This document shows positions 1 through 10,300 of a stretch of DNA of 64,000 nt, piece after piece (the first letter of the stretch is position 1; every line of letters starts with the position of its first letter). Source of the stretch: Archangium gephyra (GTDB lineage Bacteria; Myxococcota; Myxococcia; Myxococcales; Myxococcaceae); NCBI RefSeq assembly GCF_001027285.1, contig NZ_CP011509.1, positions 4,100,501 to 4,164,500 of the forward strand, read 5' to 3'. The notes beneath the pieces were generated by a model. The model was given only the letters and a program-made list of their open reading frames with translations. It did no database searches and was not told the origin of the DNA. The position numbers were made by a program, and so were the translations under genes.

Positions 1-2
1 TC

Positions 3-200
3 CTCCAGCAGCACGGGCAGGTGCACACGGTGGACGTGCTGGCCGACCCCGAGGTGCGCCAGGGCATCAAGGAGTACAGCAACTGGCCCACGATTCCCCA
101 GGTGTTCATCAACGGGAAGTTCGTGGGTGGCTCGGACATCCTCATGGAGCTGGAAGAGCGCGGCGAGCTGGCGGAGATGATCTCCGGCAAGGGCGCGTAG
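3..200 (+). CDS. grxD: Monothiol glutaredoxin, C-terminal part (5' end outside window)
   Basis: The frame is open from the left edge to a TAG stop at 198-200 and gives about 65 residues. They contain [19 protein letters not shown] followed by an acidic helix, which is the C-terminal half of Grx4/GrxD-type monothiol glutaredoxins: the cis-Pro loop (TIPQ) and the GGSDI glutathione-binding segment. Family members carry [2Fe-2S] clusters and take part in Fe-S delivery, which fits the Fe-S rich respiratory enzymes further along. The active-site CGFS lies upstream and cannot be checked. The next gene starts 11 bp downstream on the same strand. Confidence 0.9.
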   Translation, partial: LQQHGQVHTVDVLADPEVRQGIKEYSNWPTIPQVFINGKFVGGSDILMELEERGELAEMISGKGA

Positions 201-210
201 ACTTCTGTCC

Positions 211-1482
211 GTGGCAACCGCGACACCCCGCACCGCTGAAGAGACGGCTCCCCTGGAGCCGGCCGAGACCCCGGCGCCCGTAGGCCCGCTGGGGCTCGTC
301 TCCGAGGCACCCGCCGCCCTCCCTCCCGAGAACGCCGCCGGGACGGGGAGGGCGTCGACGTTGAAGGCGCGGGTGCGGGACTTCCGGGCCCGCCATGCGA
401 AGTGGGAGCTGGCGCTCTTCTTCTTCGCGAGCTTCGCCTACGACATCGCCACGCTGCGGCGCATCGACAACTGGTTCGTGCTCACCAAGCAGGGCCTGTT
501 CCTCGGGGTGCTGGGCCTGCTGCTGCTGGTGGAGCTGCGCTGGAGCTGGGACACGGAGCCGCCGCGGTGGCTCGCCCGGGTGTGGCGCTTCCGCGAGGAC
601 GCGCTGCACTTCTTCCTCGGCGGACTGCTCAGCCCCTACACCCTCTTCTATTTCAAGAGCGCCTCCGGACTGACGGCGTTCCTGTTCCTCACGGGCGTCT
701 TCGGGCTGCTGGTGGCCAACGAGCTGCCGCGCTTCCGGGCACGAGGGCCCGTGGTGCGCATGGGGCTCTTCAGCTTCTGCCTCACCTCGTACTTCGCGTA
801 CCTGCTGCCGGTGGTGCTCGGCTACTACAGCGGGACGCTGTTCATGGCCTCCGTGGGCGTGTCCTGCGCGGCGACGCTGCTCATCACCCTGTTGGTGGGC
901 GTGTGGAGCGGGGACAGGCGGCGCACGCTGCGGCACGTGGCGTTGCCAGGGCTCGGCATCCAGGCGCTGCTGGTCGCGCTGTACCTGCTGAGGGCCATTC
1001 CCCCGGTGCCCCTGTCCATGCTCGCGAGCGGCATCTACCACGGCGTGGAGGTGGTGAAGGGTCCCAAGGGCAAGGACTACCGGCTGCTCCACGAGCGCGC
1101 CGAGTGGCGGCTGTGGGAGCACGGGGACCAGGACTTCCGCGCGCGCTCCGGCGACCGCGTCTACTTCTTCGCCAGTGTCTTCGCCCCCACGAGCTTCAAG
1201 CCCCAGCGCGCGGGAGACCGGGGCACCCGGCTCGTCATCCGCTGGTACCACGACGATCCGGACAAGGGCTGGACGCAGTACCACGCCTACGACGACCTGT
1301 ACCTGGAGCAGGGCGGGCGCGAGCGCGGCTTCCGGACGTTCGCGTACGTGACGAATCCCCGGCCCGGTGACTGGCGCGTCTCCATGGAGACCGAGGATGG
1401 GCGGGAGATCGGCCGTCTGTCCTTCACGGTGACTCCCGACGACGCCACGGCGCCGCGCGAGTTCAAGGTGGACGCGGGGTGA
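211..1482 (+). CDS. DUF2914-type membrane protein
   Basis: 423 residues from a GTG start. Residues 1-50 are a Pro/Ala-rich cytoplasmic tail. Residues about 60-275 hold six or seven hydrophobic segments. The C-terminal about 140 residues form a soluble domain with repeated aromatic and charged motifs (RLLHERAEWRLWEHGDQ, VYFFASVFAP, VIRWYHDD, WRVSMETEDGREI). This plan, a multi-pass membrane region followed by a beta-rich domain ending in a strand pair, matches my recollection of DUF2914 proteins. Function is unknown; the domain probably sits at the membrane surface or in the periplasm. The stop overlaps a GTG that may start the next gene, so the two are probably cotranscribed. Confidence 0.65.
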   Translation: MATATPRTAEETAPLEPAETPAPVGPLGLVSEAPAALPPENAAGTGRASTLKARVRDFRARHAKWELALFFFASFAYDIATLRRIDNWFVLTKQGLFLGVLGLLLLVELRWSWDTEPPRWLARVWRFREDALHFFLGGLLSPYTLFYFKSASGLTAFLFLTGVFGLLVANELPRFRARGPVVRMGLFSFCLTSYFAYLLPVVLGYYSGTLFMASVGVSCAATLLITLLVGVWSGDRRRTLRHVALPGLGIQALLVALYLLRAIPPVPLSMLASGIYHGVEVVKGPKGKDYRLLHERAEWRLWEHGDQDFRARSGDRVYFFASVFAPTSFKPQRAGDRGTRLVIRWYHDDPDKGWTQYHAYDDLYLEQGGRERGFRTFAYVTNPRPGDWRVSMETEDGREIGRLSFTVTPDDATAPREFKVDAG

Positions 1483-2006
1483 GGATGCGCTCCTTCCTCC
1501 TGGTGCTCACGGTGCTCGGGGGCCTTCCCGGCCTCGCGCGCGCCCAGGCCGTGACGCCGTACCACCCCCGGATCGCCGGCCTGCCCATGACCTGCATGTC
1601 CGCCCAGGGCGTGCCGGTGGCCTTCGTGCCGAACACCTCGCTCGCCGACGTCGGGCTGTGGTTCTCCGGGTGGCCCGGTGTTCCGGCGCATGTCGAGTAC
1701 AACCCCGGCCTGCTGTCGCGATTGCCGCCGAAGGTGCAACTCTTCTGGTTCGGCCATGCGTGCGCGCACGCGGTGCCCGTGGACACCGCTGGCGAGGAGG
1801 GGGCGGACTGCGCGTCCATCCAACTTCTCAAGCGACAGGGGCTCGTGTCGCGCGCGCAGGTGGGCGAGCTCCAGTCCTACTTCTCGAGTGCGCCGGCGGT
1901 GGTGCCCTGGGGTCATCGCCCAGGGCCCGACCGCGCCCGGCTGCTGCTCGCGTGCTACGACCGCGCGTCCTCACCGCGCCCGGGGACGAGCCGGATTCCG
2001 GAGTGA
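1479..2006 (+). CDS. Small exported protein resembling an M48-like metallopeptidase with a degenerate HExxH
   Basis: 175 residues. The GTG at 1479 overlaps the stop of the preceding gene; the ATG at 1485 (MRSFLLVLTVLGG) is an equally good start and gives a clean signal peptide ending near ALARAQA. The mature part contains LFWFGHACAHA, then GEEGADCASIQLLKRQGL and a C-terminal HRPGPDRARLLLACY. This order, a zinc-binding helix, an acidic/ADC helix and a late GPxRA-type helix, resembles small secreted zinc peptidases in which HECAH is the metal site and a downstream E/D is the third ligand. Here the catalytic Glu position is Ala (HACAH), so peptidase activity is doubtful. Assignment by pattern only. 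Confidence 0.5.
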   Translation: MRMRSFLLVLTVLGGLPGLARAQAVTPYHPRIAGLPMTCMSAQGVPVAFVPNTSLADVGLWFSGWPGVPAHVEYNPGLLSRLPPKVQLFWFGHACAHAVPVDTAGEEGADCASIQLLKRQGLVSRAQVGELQSYFSSAPAVVPWGHRPGPDRARLLLACYDRASSPRPGTSRIPE

Positions 2007-2031
2007 ATCGCTGGCGCTTCCGTGGGACGGG

Positions 2032-5000
2032 TCAGCCGGCCCCATGGAGCGTGAAGGCGGCCCAGTGCGCGGGCGCCGCGAGTGCTTCTCCCAGCTCGCC
2101 ACGGATGCAGGCGCGGAGTACGGAGGTGAGCGCGTCGGCCGGACGCTGGCCCGCCAGCAGATGCTGGTAGAACCGGGCCTGGAAGGCCGGGGTGTGCGCA
2201 TCCCAGATGGGCCACAGGGTGGCGACAACGGCCCCCGCGCCCGCCAGGAGCATCGCTGGCACGAGCCCATCGCGGATCTCCGTCCCGCTCCCCGTCTGAC
2301 GCCCACTCTCGCAGGCCGCGAGGTTGATCAGCGCGCCCGGCCGCAGCTTCAGCTCCTCCATGATGCGCCAGTCCGTGAGCGTGCCGCTGTCCCTCCCGGA
2401 CTCGGGGCTCAGGACCAGGTGGGGCCGGTCGTTGCCCTCCTGCCACCACCGGGCATGGCAGGAGAAGTGGAGGACGTCATGGGCGCTGGCCTTCGCGAGC
2501 ACCGCGGGAACCGTGGCGTCCTTCTCCAACAGCGAATGCGTCTCACGGCTCGCCTTCTGGAAGAGCCGCTCGAGCTGCAGGACCTCCCTCCTCGCGTGGG
2601 GGAGCGGCTCGTAGCACGCATGCTCGTGCACCCCGACGAGCAGCGCCGACCGGACGGCGGACCGGGGGCGATCGAAACACGCCTCGAAGAGTCCAGCTCC
2701 CTGCACGTAGGAGATGACCACCCGCTCGGCGAGCAGTTTCCCCGCGACGGGAACGGCCGCGAATGGAACCCCCAGGAACTCCCTCGAGGGCGAGATGACG
2801 AGGTGATCCTCGGGGGTCAGGAGCTCCAGCCGCTCCTGAAGGGGAGCCTGGACGAGCTCGGCCACACGCGCCAACACCCCACGCAGGGCTTCCGGGTCCC
2901 GCGAGAGCGCGAGCTCGGCGGGGTTCTCCAGGGCCTTCATGTCGTCGGGCAGCTCCGGCCAGGCGACCAGCGCCACCTCGCACCCGTCCTTCCAGAGCGC
3001 ATGGCACCAGATGCCCAGGTGCCCGGTACTGAGCCCCAGGTATGTGGCCCGGGGGCTCAGCTCCCCGAGCCTGCGCCGCATCCCCTCGGCGGTCGAGAGC
3101 TGGATGTTCGCCGTCTCGCTCCATCGCAGGTACTTCTCTCCGCGAATGGCGAGCGCCTGCCGCACCTCGCCGAGCTCCCGCTCGAGCTGCTGGAGCCGTG
3201 CGAGGATCCGCGTCGTTTCCGGGGCCGTCTCGGCGTAACGGAAGGAGTAGAGCCGCAGCCGCTCCCGGGTCTCGGAGAGTGCCTCCAGACGGGTGAGCAG
3301 GGACTGCTGGCCTCGTGCTCCTTCCTCGGGGGGACCGGCCGCCACATCCATGGCGGTTCGTGCGGCCTTGAGGCTCTCCGCGATCATGATGGCCCGGCTG
3401 GCGTCGGCGCCCGCCAGGACGGCGAGGAACGAGAGCTCCACCAGCGCGGGGGCCCACTCCAGTAGCTCCGAGCCCTCGTGTCCGAGGCTGACGAGGTGCC
3501 GGAGCATGAACTTCGCGGCCTCCTCGAAATGATCGAGCGCACGGGGGCCTTCCTTCCTGTGGATGGCCATGCGTCCGAGGAGGAACCGGGCCTCGGCGGC
3601 CGCATCGAAATCGCTGGCACGCGTCGCGACCTCCAGCCAGTCCGAGGTCACGGCCTCCGCGCGCTCGCGGAGCTTGAAGTACACCATCACGTTCTTCAGG
3701 CGCCCGGTCTGGGCCGTGGCGTAGACCCAGTCCTGCACGTCCCGGCTGTGCGTCAGTGCCTGCGTCAACAGCCGCCCCACGGCGATCTGGCGCCGCGCGT
3801 CCTCGTCCACGGGCTCCCGCGGCTCGCCCTGCCACGCAGGGAGCCGCTCCGCGTAGTCGAGGACCCAATCCAGCCCGGAGGAGCGCCCGTTCCGGGCGGT
3901 GGCGGAGAAATACGCCTGCCCTTCCTGCAGCACCGAGGCGCAGTTGGCGAGCGCCCCGCTCAGGATCTTGCGGGTATAGGCAATCAACTCCCGTCCGAGC
4001 GGAGGGGTGTGTTGAAGGGCCTCGGCATGGAGCTGCTCGAGCATGGGGATGCACCGCGAGAAGGCCGCGAGTGACTCGTCGGGCTTGCCCAGACGCCGCA
4101 GGTGCAGCGCTTCGATCGCCTCGAACCGCCAGTAGTCGAACCGATGCGGCCAGGACCCATCCCGTTGCAGCGCCAGGGCCTCCTGGGATCTGCGCCGGTG
4201 CTCGGCGGCTTCCTCGTAACGCCCCTGCCGGATCAGGAGGTCGCTGCGGCATCCCTCGACCATGGAGACGACGAGCGCACGCTGGGGCTCTCCCTCCTCG
4301 GGAGCGCGCTTCAACCAGTCCTCCGCACGCACCAGCGCCGCCTCCGCCTGGGCGGGCCGCTGGGCCTCGAGGAGCGCCGAGGCGGTCTGGACGGAGAACC
4401 GGGCGCACTCCAGCGGCTCGAGCCCCTGCTGCTCGGCGAGCTGCTCGGTGAGGACCGCGAACGCGACGGCGCGCAGGGGACGTCCGTCCTCATCGAGCGG
4501 AACGGAAGAGAGGAGCACGGGCCACTTCCGTCCCTCGCGCCCGGCCAGCTCCCGCGCATACACCTGTGCCTCCTCCAGCGTCATCTGTCCGGACTCGAGG
4601 CCGAGGGCGAGCTGGGCCCAGGCGCCCTCCATCAAGGCAGGCAGCTGTCGTTCTTCTGGCGTGTCCCGCAGCCTGGTGCGCAGCTCGTCCTGGCCGTAGG
4701 CGATGGCGACCATCTGCATCCCGGGTTCCTCCTCCGGGGGGGCGTCCCTGGCTTCGAGCTCGTGGAGGAGCTGCCGGGAGCGGGCCTCCAGCACGCGAAG
4801 CATCGAGAAGTCGCGCTCCCTGGAGCTGCTCGGCAGGTACACCGAGAGCTGGGCGTCCACACGGACGATGCAGGCCAGCGTCGCGAGGATGTCGCCGGGC
4901 CACGGACGCTCCAGGATCCAGATTCCCGCGGGAAGGCCCATCTCGAACCGGCACCGGGGGCACACCCTGCCGTTGATCCGCCCCTGCTCGAGCGGCTCCT

Positions 5001-5562
5001 TCAGCTCGGGGGCCCGGGTGAGATCGATTCGCAGGGCCCGGACCTCGGCGCGCCGGGCTCCGCAGCCCATGCACTCGACGAGGACGATTCCCCATTGGCT
5101 GCCGGGGGTCGGTGCGTAGGAGGGGAGGCCGGCCGGAGCCCCGGTCAGCGCGGCCACATCCGCCTCGATCCTCGCGCCATCGGTGGAGGGATCCAGGGGC
5201 GCGTCGATCCTGCCCGGTGGCAGGTGCGTCCCCAGCAGCTCCATCAACCGCTGGAAATAGGGAGGCGCATGAGGAGGGGGAACCGAAGCCCGGCGCCCAC
5301 CTCCGTTCTCCAGGAGAGACCTGGCCCGGAGTTGATGGGCGCCCTTGTCCAGCAGCAGGAAGAACGTCTCGAGGCGGTGGCGCACCTGGGGGGGCAGCTC
5401 ACCCGCCAGGGTCCGGCTGACTTCTTCGTGGAAGACCGGCGCGCGCAGCACGGGAAGCTCGCCGATCAACGCCTCGAGTCTCTTGGGGTTTGGCGCCTGG
5501 AGGAGGGCGTGGAAGCCGTCCTCCAGGTCCTTGGGCTCGAAGCCCCCTTTGCGCAGTGCCAT
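2032..5562 (-). CDS. CHAT-domain (caspase-fold) protein with CpXC-like zinc ribbon and helical repeats
   Basis: 1176 residues. Near residues 160-210 two CxxC pairs (CMGCG and CPRCRF) bracket a segment that resembles the CpXC domain, a putative zinc ribbon. The middle, about 250-830, is almost entirely helical with Ala/Leu/Glu-rich TPR-like repeats. The C-terminal about 260 residues are a CHAT domain: catalytic His in HFSCHARWW (about His1036) and Cys in NLAACESG (about Cys1084), then the usual AMLLAGAGAVVATLWPI segment. CHAT proteins are the bacterial relatives of separase and caspases, and several are activated by partner binding to cleave a target. No obvious substrate lies next door. It is transcribed alone and ends 25 bp from the convergent gene on its left. 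Confidence 0.88.
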   Translation of the reverse strand: MALRKGGFEPKDLEDGFHALLQAPNPKRLEALIGELPVLRAPVFHEEVSRTLAGELPPQVRHRLETFFLLLDKGAHQLRARSLLENGGGRRASVPPPHAPPYFQRLMELLGTHLPPGRIDAPLDPSTDGARIEADVAALTGAPAGLPSYAPTPGSQWGIVLVECMGCGARRAEVRALRIDLTRAPELKEPLEQGRINGRVCPRCRFEMGLPAGIWILERPWPGDILATLACIVRVDAQLSVYLPSSSRERDFSMLRVLEARSRQLLHELEARDAPPEEEPGMQMVAIAYGQDELRTRLRDTPEERQLPALMEGAWAQLALGLESGQMTLEEAQVYARELAGREGRKWPVLLSSVPLDEDGRPLRAVAFAVLTEQLAEQQGLEPLECARFSVQTASALLEAQRPAQAEAALVRAEDWLKRAPEEGEPQRALVVSMVEGCRSDLLIRQGRYEEAAEHRRRSQEALALQRDGSWPHRFDYWRFEAIEALHLRRLGKPDESLAAFSRCIPMLEQLHAEALQHTPPLGRELIAYTRKILSGALANCASVLQEGQAYFSATARNGRSSGLDWVLDYAERLPAWQGEPREPVDEDARRQIAVGRLLTQALTHSRDVQDWVYATAQTGRLKNVMVYFKLRERAEAVTSDWLEVATRASDFDAAAEARFLLGRMAIHRKEGPRALDHFEEAAKFMLRHLVSLGHEGSELLEWAPALVELSFLAVLAGADASRAIMIAESLKAARTAMDVAAGPPEEGARGQQSLLTRLEALSETRERLRLYSFRYAETAPETTRILARLQQLERELGEVRQALAIRGEKYLRWSETANIQLSTAEGMRRRLGELSPRATYLGLSTGHLGIWCHALWKDGCEVALVAWPELPDDMKALENPAELALSRDPEALRGVLARVAELVQAPLQERLELLTPEDHLVISPSREFLGVPFAAVPVAGKLLAERVVISYVQGAGLFEACFDRPRSAVRSALLVGVHEHACYEPLPHARREVLQLERLFQKASRETHSLLEKDATVPAVLAKASAHDVLHFSCHARWWQEGNDRPHLVLSPESGRDSGTLTDWRIMEELKLRPGALINLAACESGRQTGSGTEIRDGLVPAMLLAGAGAVVATLWPIWDAHTPAFQARFYQHLLAGQRPADALTSVLRACIRGELGEALAAPAHWAAFTLHGAG

Positions 5563-5630
5563 GCGCCTCCTCTAATGCCGAGGGAGGGGCACCGCCACAC
5601 AGGTGTTCAGTGACCGGGCTGGAGCCCCCT

Positions 5631-7160
5631 CTACCGCTTCTCGCTCCAGATCTGCTTCATCCAGTCCTCGATGTCCCTCGGCTCGCGGGGGATGTCCTCG
5701 GAGAGGACGCGGCAGCCCGTCTTCGTCACGAGCACATCGTCCTCGATGCGCACGCCGATGCCCCGGTACTTCGCCGGCACCGTCAGATCGTCCTTCTGGA
5801 AGTACAGGCCCGGCTCCACCGTCAGCACCATGCCCGCCTTCAGCTTGCCGTATTTGTAGGCCTCCTGCCGCGCCTGCGCGCAGTCGTGCACGTCCAGGCC
5901 CAGCATGTGGCTGACGTTGTGCAGCGAGTAGCGCTTGTAGAACTGGTGCTCCTCCTTCAGCGCCTCCTCCGGCGTCGTCTTGAGGATGCCCAGCGCATGG
6001 AGGCCCTCGGCCAGCACCCGCATGGCCGCCCGGTTGGGCTCCATGAAGTCGTTGCCCGGCTTCACCGCCGCGATGGCCTGGTTCTGCGCCTCCAGCACCA
6101 GCTCGTAGATTTCCCGCTGCTCCTTGGAGAACTTGCCCGAGATGGGCAGCGTGCGCGTGATGTCCGCCGTGTAGAGGCTGTTGCCCTCCACGCCCGCGTC
6201 CAGCAGCAGCAGCTCGCCCTTCTTGAGGTCGCCGTCGTTGCGCGTCCAGTGCAGCACGCACGCGTGGTGGCCGGCCGCGGCGATGGTGCCGTAGCCCACG
6301 TCGTTGCCCTCCACCCGCGCGCGCAGGTTGAAGACACCCTCCACCTCGCGCTCGCTCCGGGCCTCCTTCAGCCGGCGGATGACGTCCTCGAAGCCCCGGT
6401 GCGTGGAGTCGATGGCCGTCTCCAGCTCGCGCACCTCCACCTTGTCCTTGATGAGCCGCATCTCGGACAGCGCCGTGGCCAGCTGCTTGTCCCGCTCGGC
6501 GTGCTCCGGCACCGGGCCGTCCACCTTGTCCGAGAGGCCGCGCAGCACGCGCGTGGGGGTGACGGCCGCGCCCCGCAGGCCCTCCAGGAAGCCGTGCAGC
6601 TCGGGCAGGCCCCGGGCCTCGTGCACGCCGAAGCGCGCCTGGCTCTCCTTCACGCCCAGCCGCGGGCCCACCCACAGCTCGCCCTTGATGCGGTCCGTGA
6701 AGAAGGTGGAGTCGCTGCGGCCCGGGTTGGGCTCCACGAAGAGGATGTCCGTGTGGCCGCCGCCCTCCTTCGGCTGGAGCACCAGCACACAGTCGGGCTC
6801 CATGTTGCCCGTCAGGTAGTAGAAGTCCGTGCCCGGCCGGAACCGGTAGTAGATGTCGTTGGAGCGCACCTTCTCGTGGCCGGTGGGGATGATGAGCGTC
6901 TCGCCCGGGAAGAGCTTCGAGAGCTCCCGGCGCCGGGCCTCGAAGACCTCGGCGTTCTTCATCTTCGGGACGGGCTTGCCAGCCTGGGGCTTCCACCCCT
7001 GCATCATGAAGTCGAGCAGGGCACGGGGCGCCACCGAGTCATGACCGGCGGGCTTCCCCTTGGGCTCCGACTCGGGGGTGACGAGGGGTTGCTGCTCGGT
7101 CACCTGCTCCTGCGCGGTGACCGCGACGGCCTGGGCTCTGGATGGGGTCTTCTTCGCCAT
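5631..7160 (-). CDS. pepP: Xaa-Pro aminopeptidase (aminopeptidase P, M24B)
   Basis: 509 residues. Residues 1-50 are a low-complexity tail, followed by the creatinase-like N-terminal domain (GETLIIPTGHEKVRSNDIYY, FYYLTGN) and a pita-bread catalytic domain. All five metal ligands are visible in order: Asp in LLLLDAGVEG, Asp in TADITRTLP, His in HNVSHMLGLDVHD, Glu in TVEPGLY and Glu in GVRIEDDVLVT. The enzyme removes N-terminal residues preceding proline, in the cytoplasm, with two Mn or Zn ions. It lies 68 bp upstream of the CHAT gene on the same strand, so readthrough is possible but nothing shows a shared role. The region 7161-7317 between it and the divergent kinase gene must hold both promoters. 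Confidence 0.95.
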   Translation of the reverse strand: MAKKTPSRAQAVAVTAQEQVTEQQPLVTPESEPKGKPAGHDSVAPRALLDFMMQGWKPQAGKPVPKMKNAEVFEARRRELSKLFPGETLIIPTGHEKVRSNDIYYRFRPGTDFYYLTGNMEPDCVLVLQPKEGGGHTDILFVEPNPGRSDSTFFTDRIKGELWVGPRLGVKESQARFGVHEARGLPELHGFLEGLRGAAVTPTRVLRGLSDKVDGPVPEHAERDKQLATALSEMRLIKDKVEVRELETAIDSTHRGFEDVIRRLKEARSEREVEGVFNLRARVEGNDVGYGTIAAAGHHACVLHWTRNDGDLKKGELLLLDAGVEGNSLYTADITRTLPISGKFSKEQREIYELVLEAQNQAIAAVKPGNDFMEPNRAAMRVLAEGLHALGILKTTPEEALKEEHQFYKRYSLHNVSHMLGLDVHDCAQARQEAYKYGKLKAGMVLTVEPGLYFQKDDLTVPAKYRGIGVRIEDDVLVTKTGCRVLSEDIPREPRDIEDWMKQIWSEKR

Positions 7161-7317
7161 GGGAGTGACTCTTCAACAACCCATCGCGCCCCTTCAAGCC
7201 CGATGCACCGCGTCTTCCGTGGAGTGTCCGACCCATGGTGGTGCTCGCTCCCCCGCTGAACCGTGTTATTCCTTGTGTCCCTGGCTTCCCGTGAGCCGGG
7301 GGACGTGCGGCCCCGTG

Positions 7318-10300
7318 ATGAGCGACGAAGAGCAGACAGCGGTGATCGACAGCAGCCGGGGGTTGCTCTCCAGCGGAACCCTGGGCTCGCTGGACAACCG
7401 CACGCCCATCACCACTCCGGGCATCTCCATCGCCGAGCGGCGCTCGCTGGAGCCGGGAATGCGGGTGACGGGCCGCTACCTCATCCGCGAGCAGCTGGGC
7501 GAGGGCGGCATGGGCCGCATCTGGCTCGCCGAGGACGAGCAGGAGCAGCGCCGGGTGGCGCTCAAGGTGATGCAACTGCCCGTGGGCCTGTCGCCCGGCA
7601 AGGTCGAGGAGCTCGTGCTGATGTTCCGCCACGAGTTCTTCGCGATGAAGCGGCTGCAGCACCCGGGCACCCTCAAGGTCTTCGATTGCGGGCTGACCGA
7701 GTCGGGCCACCGCTTCATCACCATGGAGGCGGTGGACGGCCAGGACTTGAGCCGGCTGGCACGCGAGCAGGTGCTCGACACCCGTTCCATCTACCGCATC
7801 CTCATCCAGATGGCGCAGGTGCTGGCCTTCATCCACTCGCGCCTGTACGTGCACTGCGACATCAAGGCCAGCAACGTGCGCATCACCAGCTCCGGCGCGG
7901 TGAAGTTGATGGACTTCGGGGTGATGCACCAGCTGGGCACGCCGGGCTCCGGCCGCCTCAAGGGCACCCTGGAGTACCTCGCCCCCGAGTGGCAGCGCGG
8001 CGCCAGCATCGACGGACGCGCGGACCTGTACTCGCTGGGGGTGATGGCCTTCTTCCTGGCCACGCGCCAGCTGCCCTTCAAGCGCGACACCCCGGCGTCG
8101 CTGCTCGCGGACCACCTCACCCGCCAGCCTCCGCGGCCCTCCAGCATCTGCCCGGTGGATCCACGGCTGGAGGAGCTCATCCTCGTGCTGCTCGCCAAGG
8201 AGCCGCGCGAGCGCTTCCAGGATGCCTCCGAGCTGCTGGCGGCGCTGTGCCACGCCAGTGGTGAGCCGCTGCCCGAGGAGCCGCTGGCGGCCCGGGCCAG
8301 CTACCTGCACGTCCCGGAAGTGGTGGGGCGGCAGGCGGAGCTGGAGCTGTTGCTGCGGGCCCTCCAGAAGGCCGGGCAGGGCGAGTCTCGCGCGGTGCTG
8401 CTGGGGGCGCCCGCGGGCGTGGGCAAGTCGCGCCTGTTGCAGGAGTTCGAGCTGCAGGCCCAGCTCTCCGAGGTCCTCGTCGGGGTGGGCCAGTGCCGCG
8501 CGGAAGGACTGGCGCCACTGGCTCCCGTGGGGCAGGCGCTGCGGATGCTGGTGCCGCGCACCCCGGCGGAGTTGCTGGAGCGGTTGGGGCCCGTGCTGGG
8601 CAAGCTGGTGCCGTCGCTCGCCACGGGGCCGGTGCCCACCTTCCGGGACGCGGGCGCGGAGAAGATGGCCGTCTTCGGGGCCCTCGCCGAGTGGCTCCAG
8701 ACGCTGGGCCACCAGTGCACCTTCGTGCTGTGCATCGAGGATCTGCACTGGGCGGATGCCGCCTCGCTGGAGGTGCTCAACGTCATCATCCGCTCGCTGC
8801 ACCAGACGCGCGGCATGGTGGTGGCCACCTTCCGCTCCAACGAGCTGAACCGGCTGAGCCTGGCCTTCGAGACGGTGGACGAGGGGCTCACCTCGCGCCT
8901 GGAGCTCGCGCCGTTGACGGCGGGGCACCTCGAGGAGTTGGTGGGCCTGGTGCTGCCCGGGCTGGAGGTGCCGGCGGACTTCGTGACCCGGCTGCACGCC
9001 ACCACCGGCGGCAATGCCTTCTTCGCCACCGAGTGCCTGCGCATGCTGGTGGAGGAGGGCGCCCTGCGGCGGGTGGGGGGCCGCTGGAGCGTGGTGGGGA
9101 GCCTGCAGGAGCGTGCCCTGCCGGGGAGCATCCGGGAGGCGGTGCTGGCGCGGCTGGCGACCCTGCCCCTGGAGCGGGTGGCGCTGCTGCGGCGGCTGGC
9201 TCCGGCGGGGCGAAGCCTGGAGCTGCCGCTGGTGCGCGCCCTGGCGGAGCTGCCCGAGGTGGAGCTGTTCCAGGCGCTCGATGAGCTGGTGGAGCGGCAG
9301 TTCCTCCAGCGCGTGGAGGGCCGCTGCGTCTTCACCCACGACACCGTGCACGAGTCGCTCCACGACAGCACCCCGGAGGCGGAGCGGCGAGTCCACCACG
9401 GGCGCATCGCGGAGATCCTCCAGCAGCTGGGCGGCAGCCGGCCGGGCGTGGCGCGGGCGGTGGGTTACCACTTCACCCGCTCGAACGAGCCGCAGCGCGC
9501 CGTCGTTCCACTGCTGCGCGCCGGACAGGCCTCCATCGAGGCCAAGGCCTTGCTGGATGCCACGCTGGTGTTGAAGGAGGCCGCCGCGTTGCTGGAGGCC
9601 GGGCCCCGCTCGCCCGAGCGCGTGGAGCAGCTCATCCGCACCTGGGTGACGCTCATCGAGATCGGCTACGTGAGCGATCCTCCCACCTCGCTGCTCTACG
9701 CGGAGAAGCTCTTCGCCCACTGGGCGGCCACGGTGGACCTGGGCGCGGGCCGGCGGGAGGCACTGGCGCAGCTGGCGGAGGCGTCCGCGGCCCCGGAGCC
9801 CGAGCGCTGTGAGGCGTTGCAACGTGTCATCCGGGAGATTCCGCTCGAGCCACGGATGGCGCCCGCGGACGTGTTCTGGAAGCAGGCGGAGTTGCAGATA
9901 TTGCAGAGCATCGCGATGGCCATCATGGGCCGCACGGCGGAGTTCCACGCGCTGCTGGAGCGTGTGCAGGCTGACCATCCGGTGGAGTCGCCCTACCGCT
10001 CCGGTGCCCTCATCGCGAGGGGAGCGCTCAGCTCGCACACCGGCCGCTTCGCGGGCGTGGTGGAGGCGCAGCGCGCGGAGGTGGACCGGCTGCGGGCCCT
10101 GCGCGACGCGGTGGAGCAACCGCCCCGGCGCCTGGCGTGGGCGCTCGGCATGGGCTGCTACTTCCTGAACATGAACCTGGCCCTGCGCGGGGAGCCGCTC
10201 GACGAGCTGGCCACGCAGGACGGGTTCGACGTGGCGGACACCTACGGCTTCACGGACATCCGCATCTACCACCTGCAGTCGCAGATCGTCCGCGCGTCCT

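Noticed and set aside
4735-4741. Seven-G run in the CHAT gene as a possible frameshift
   Set aside because: The protein reads normally through it in the same frame.
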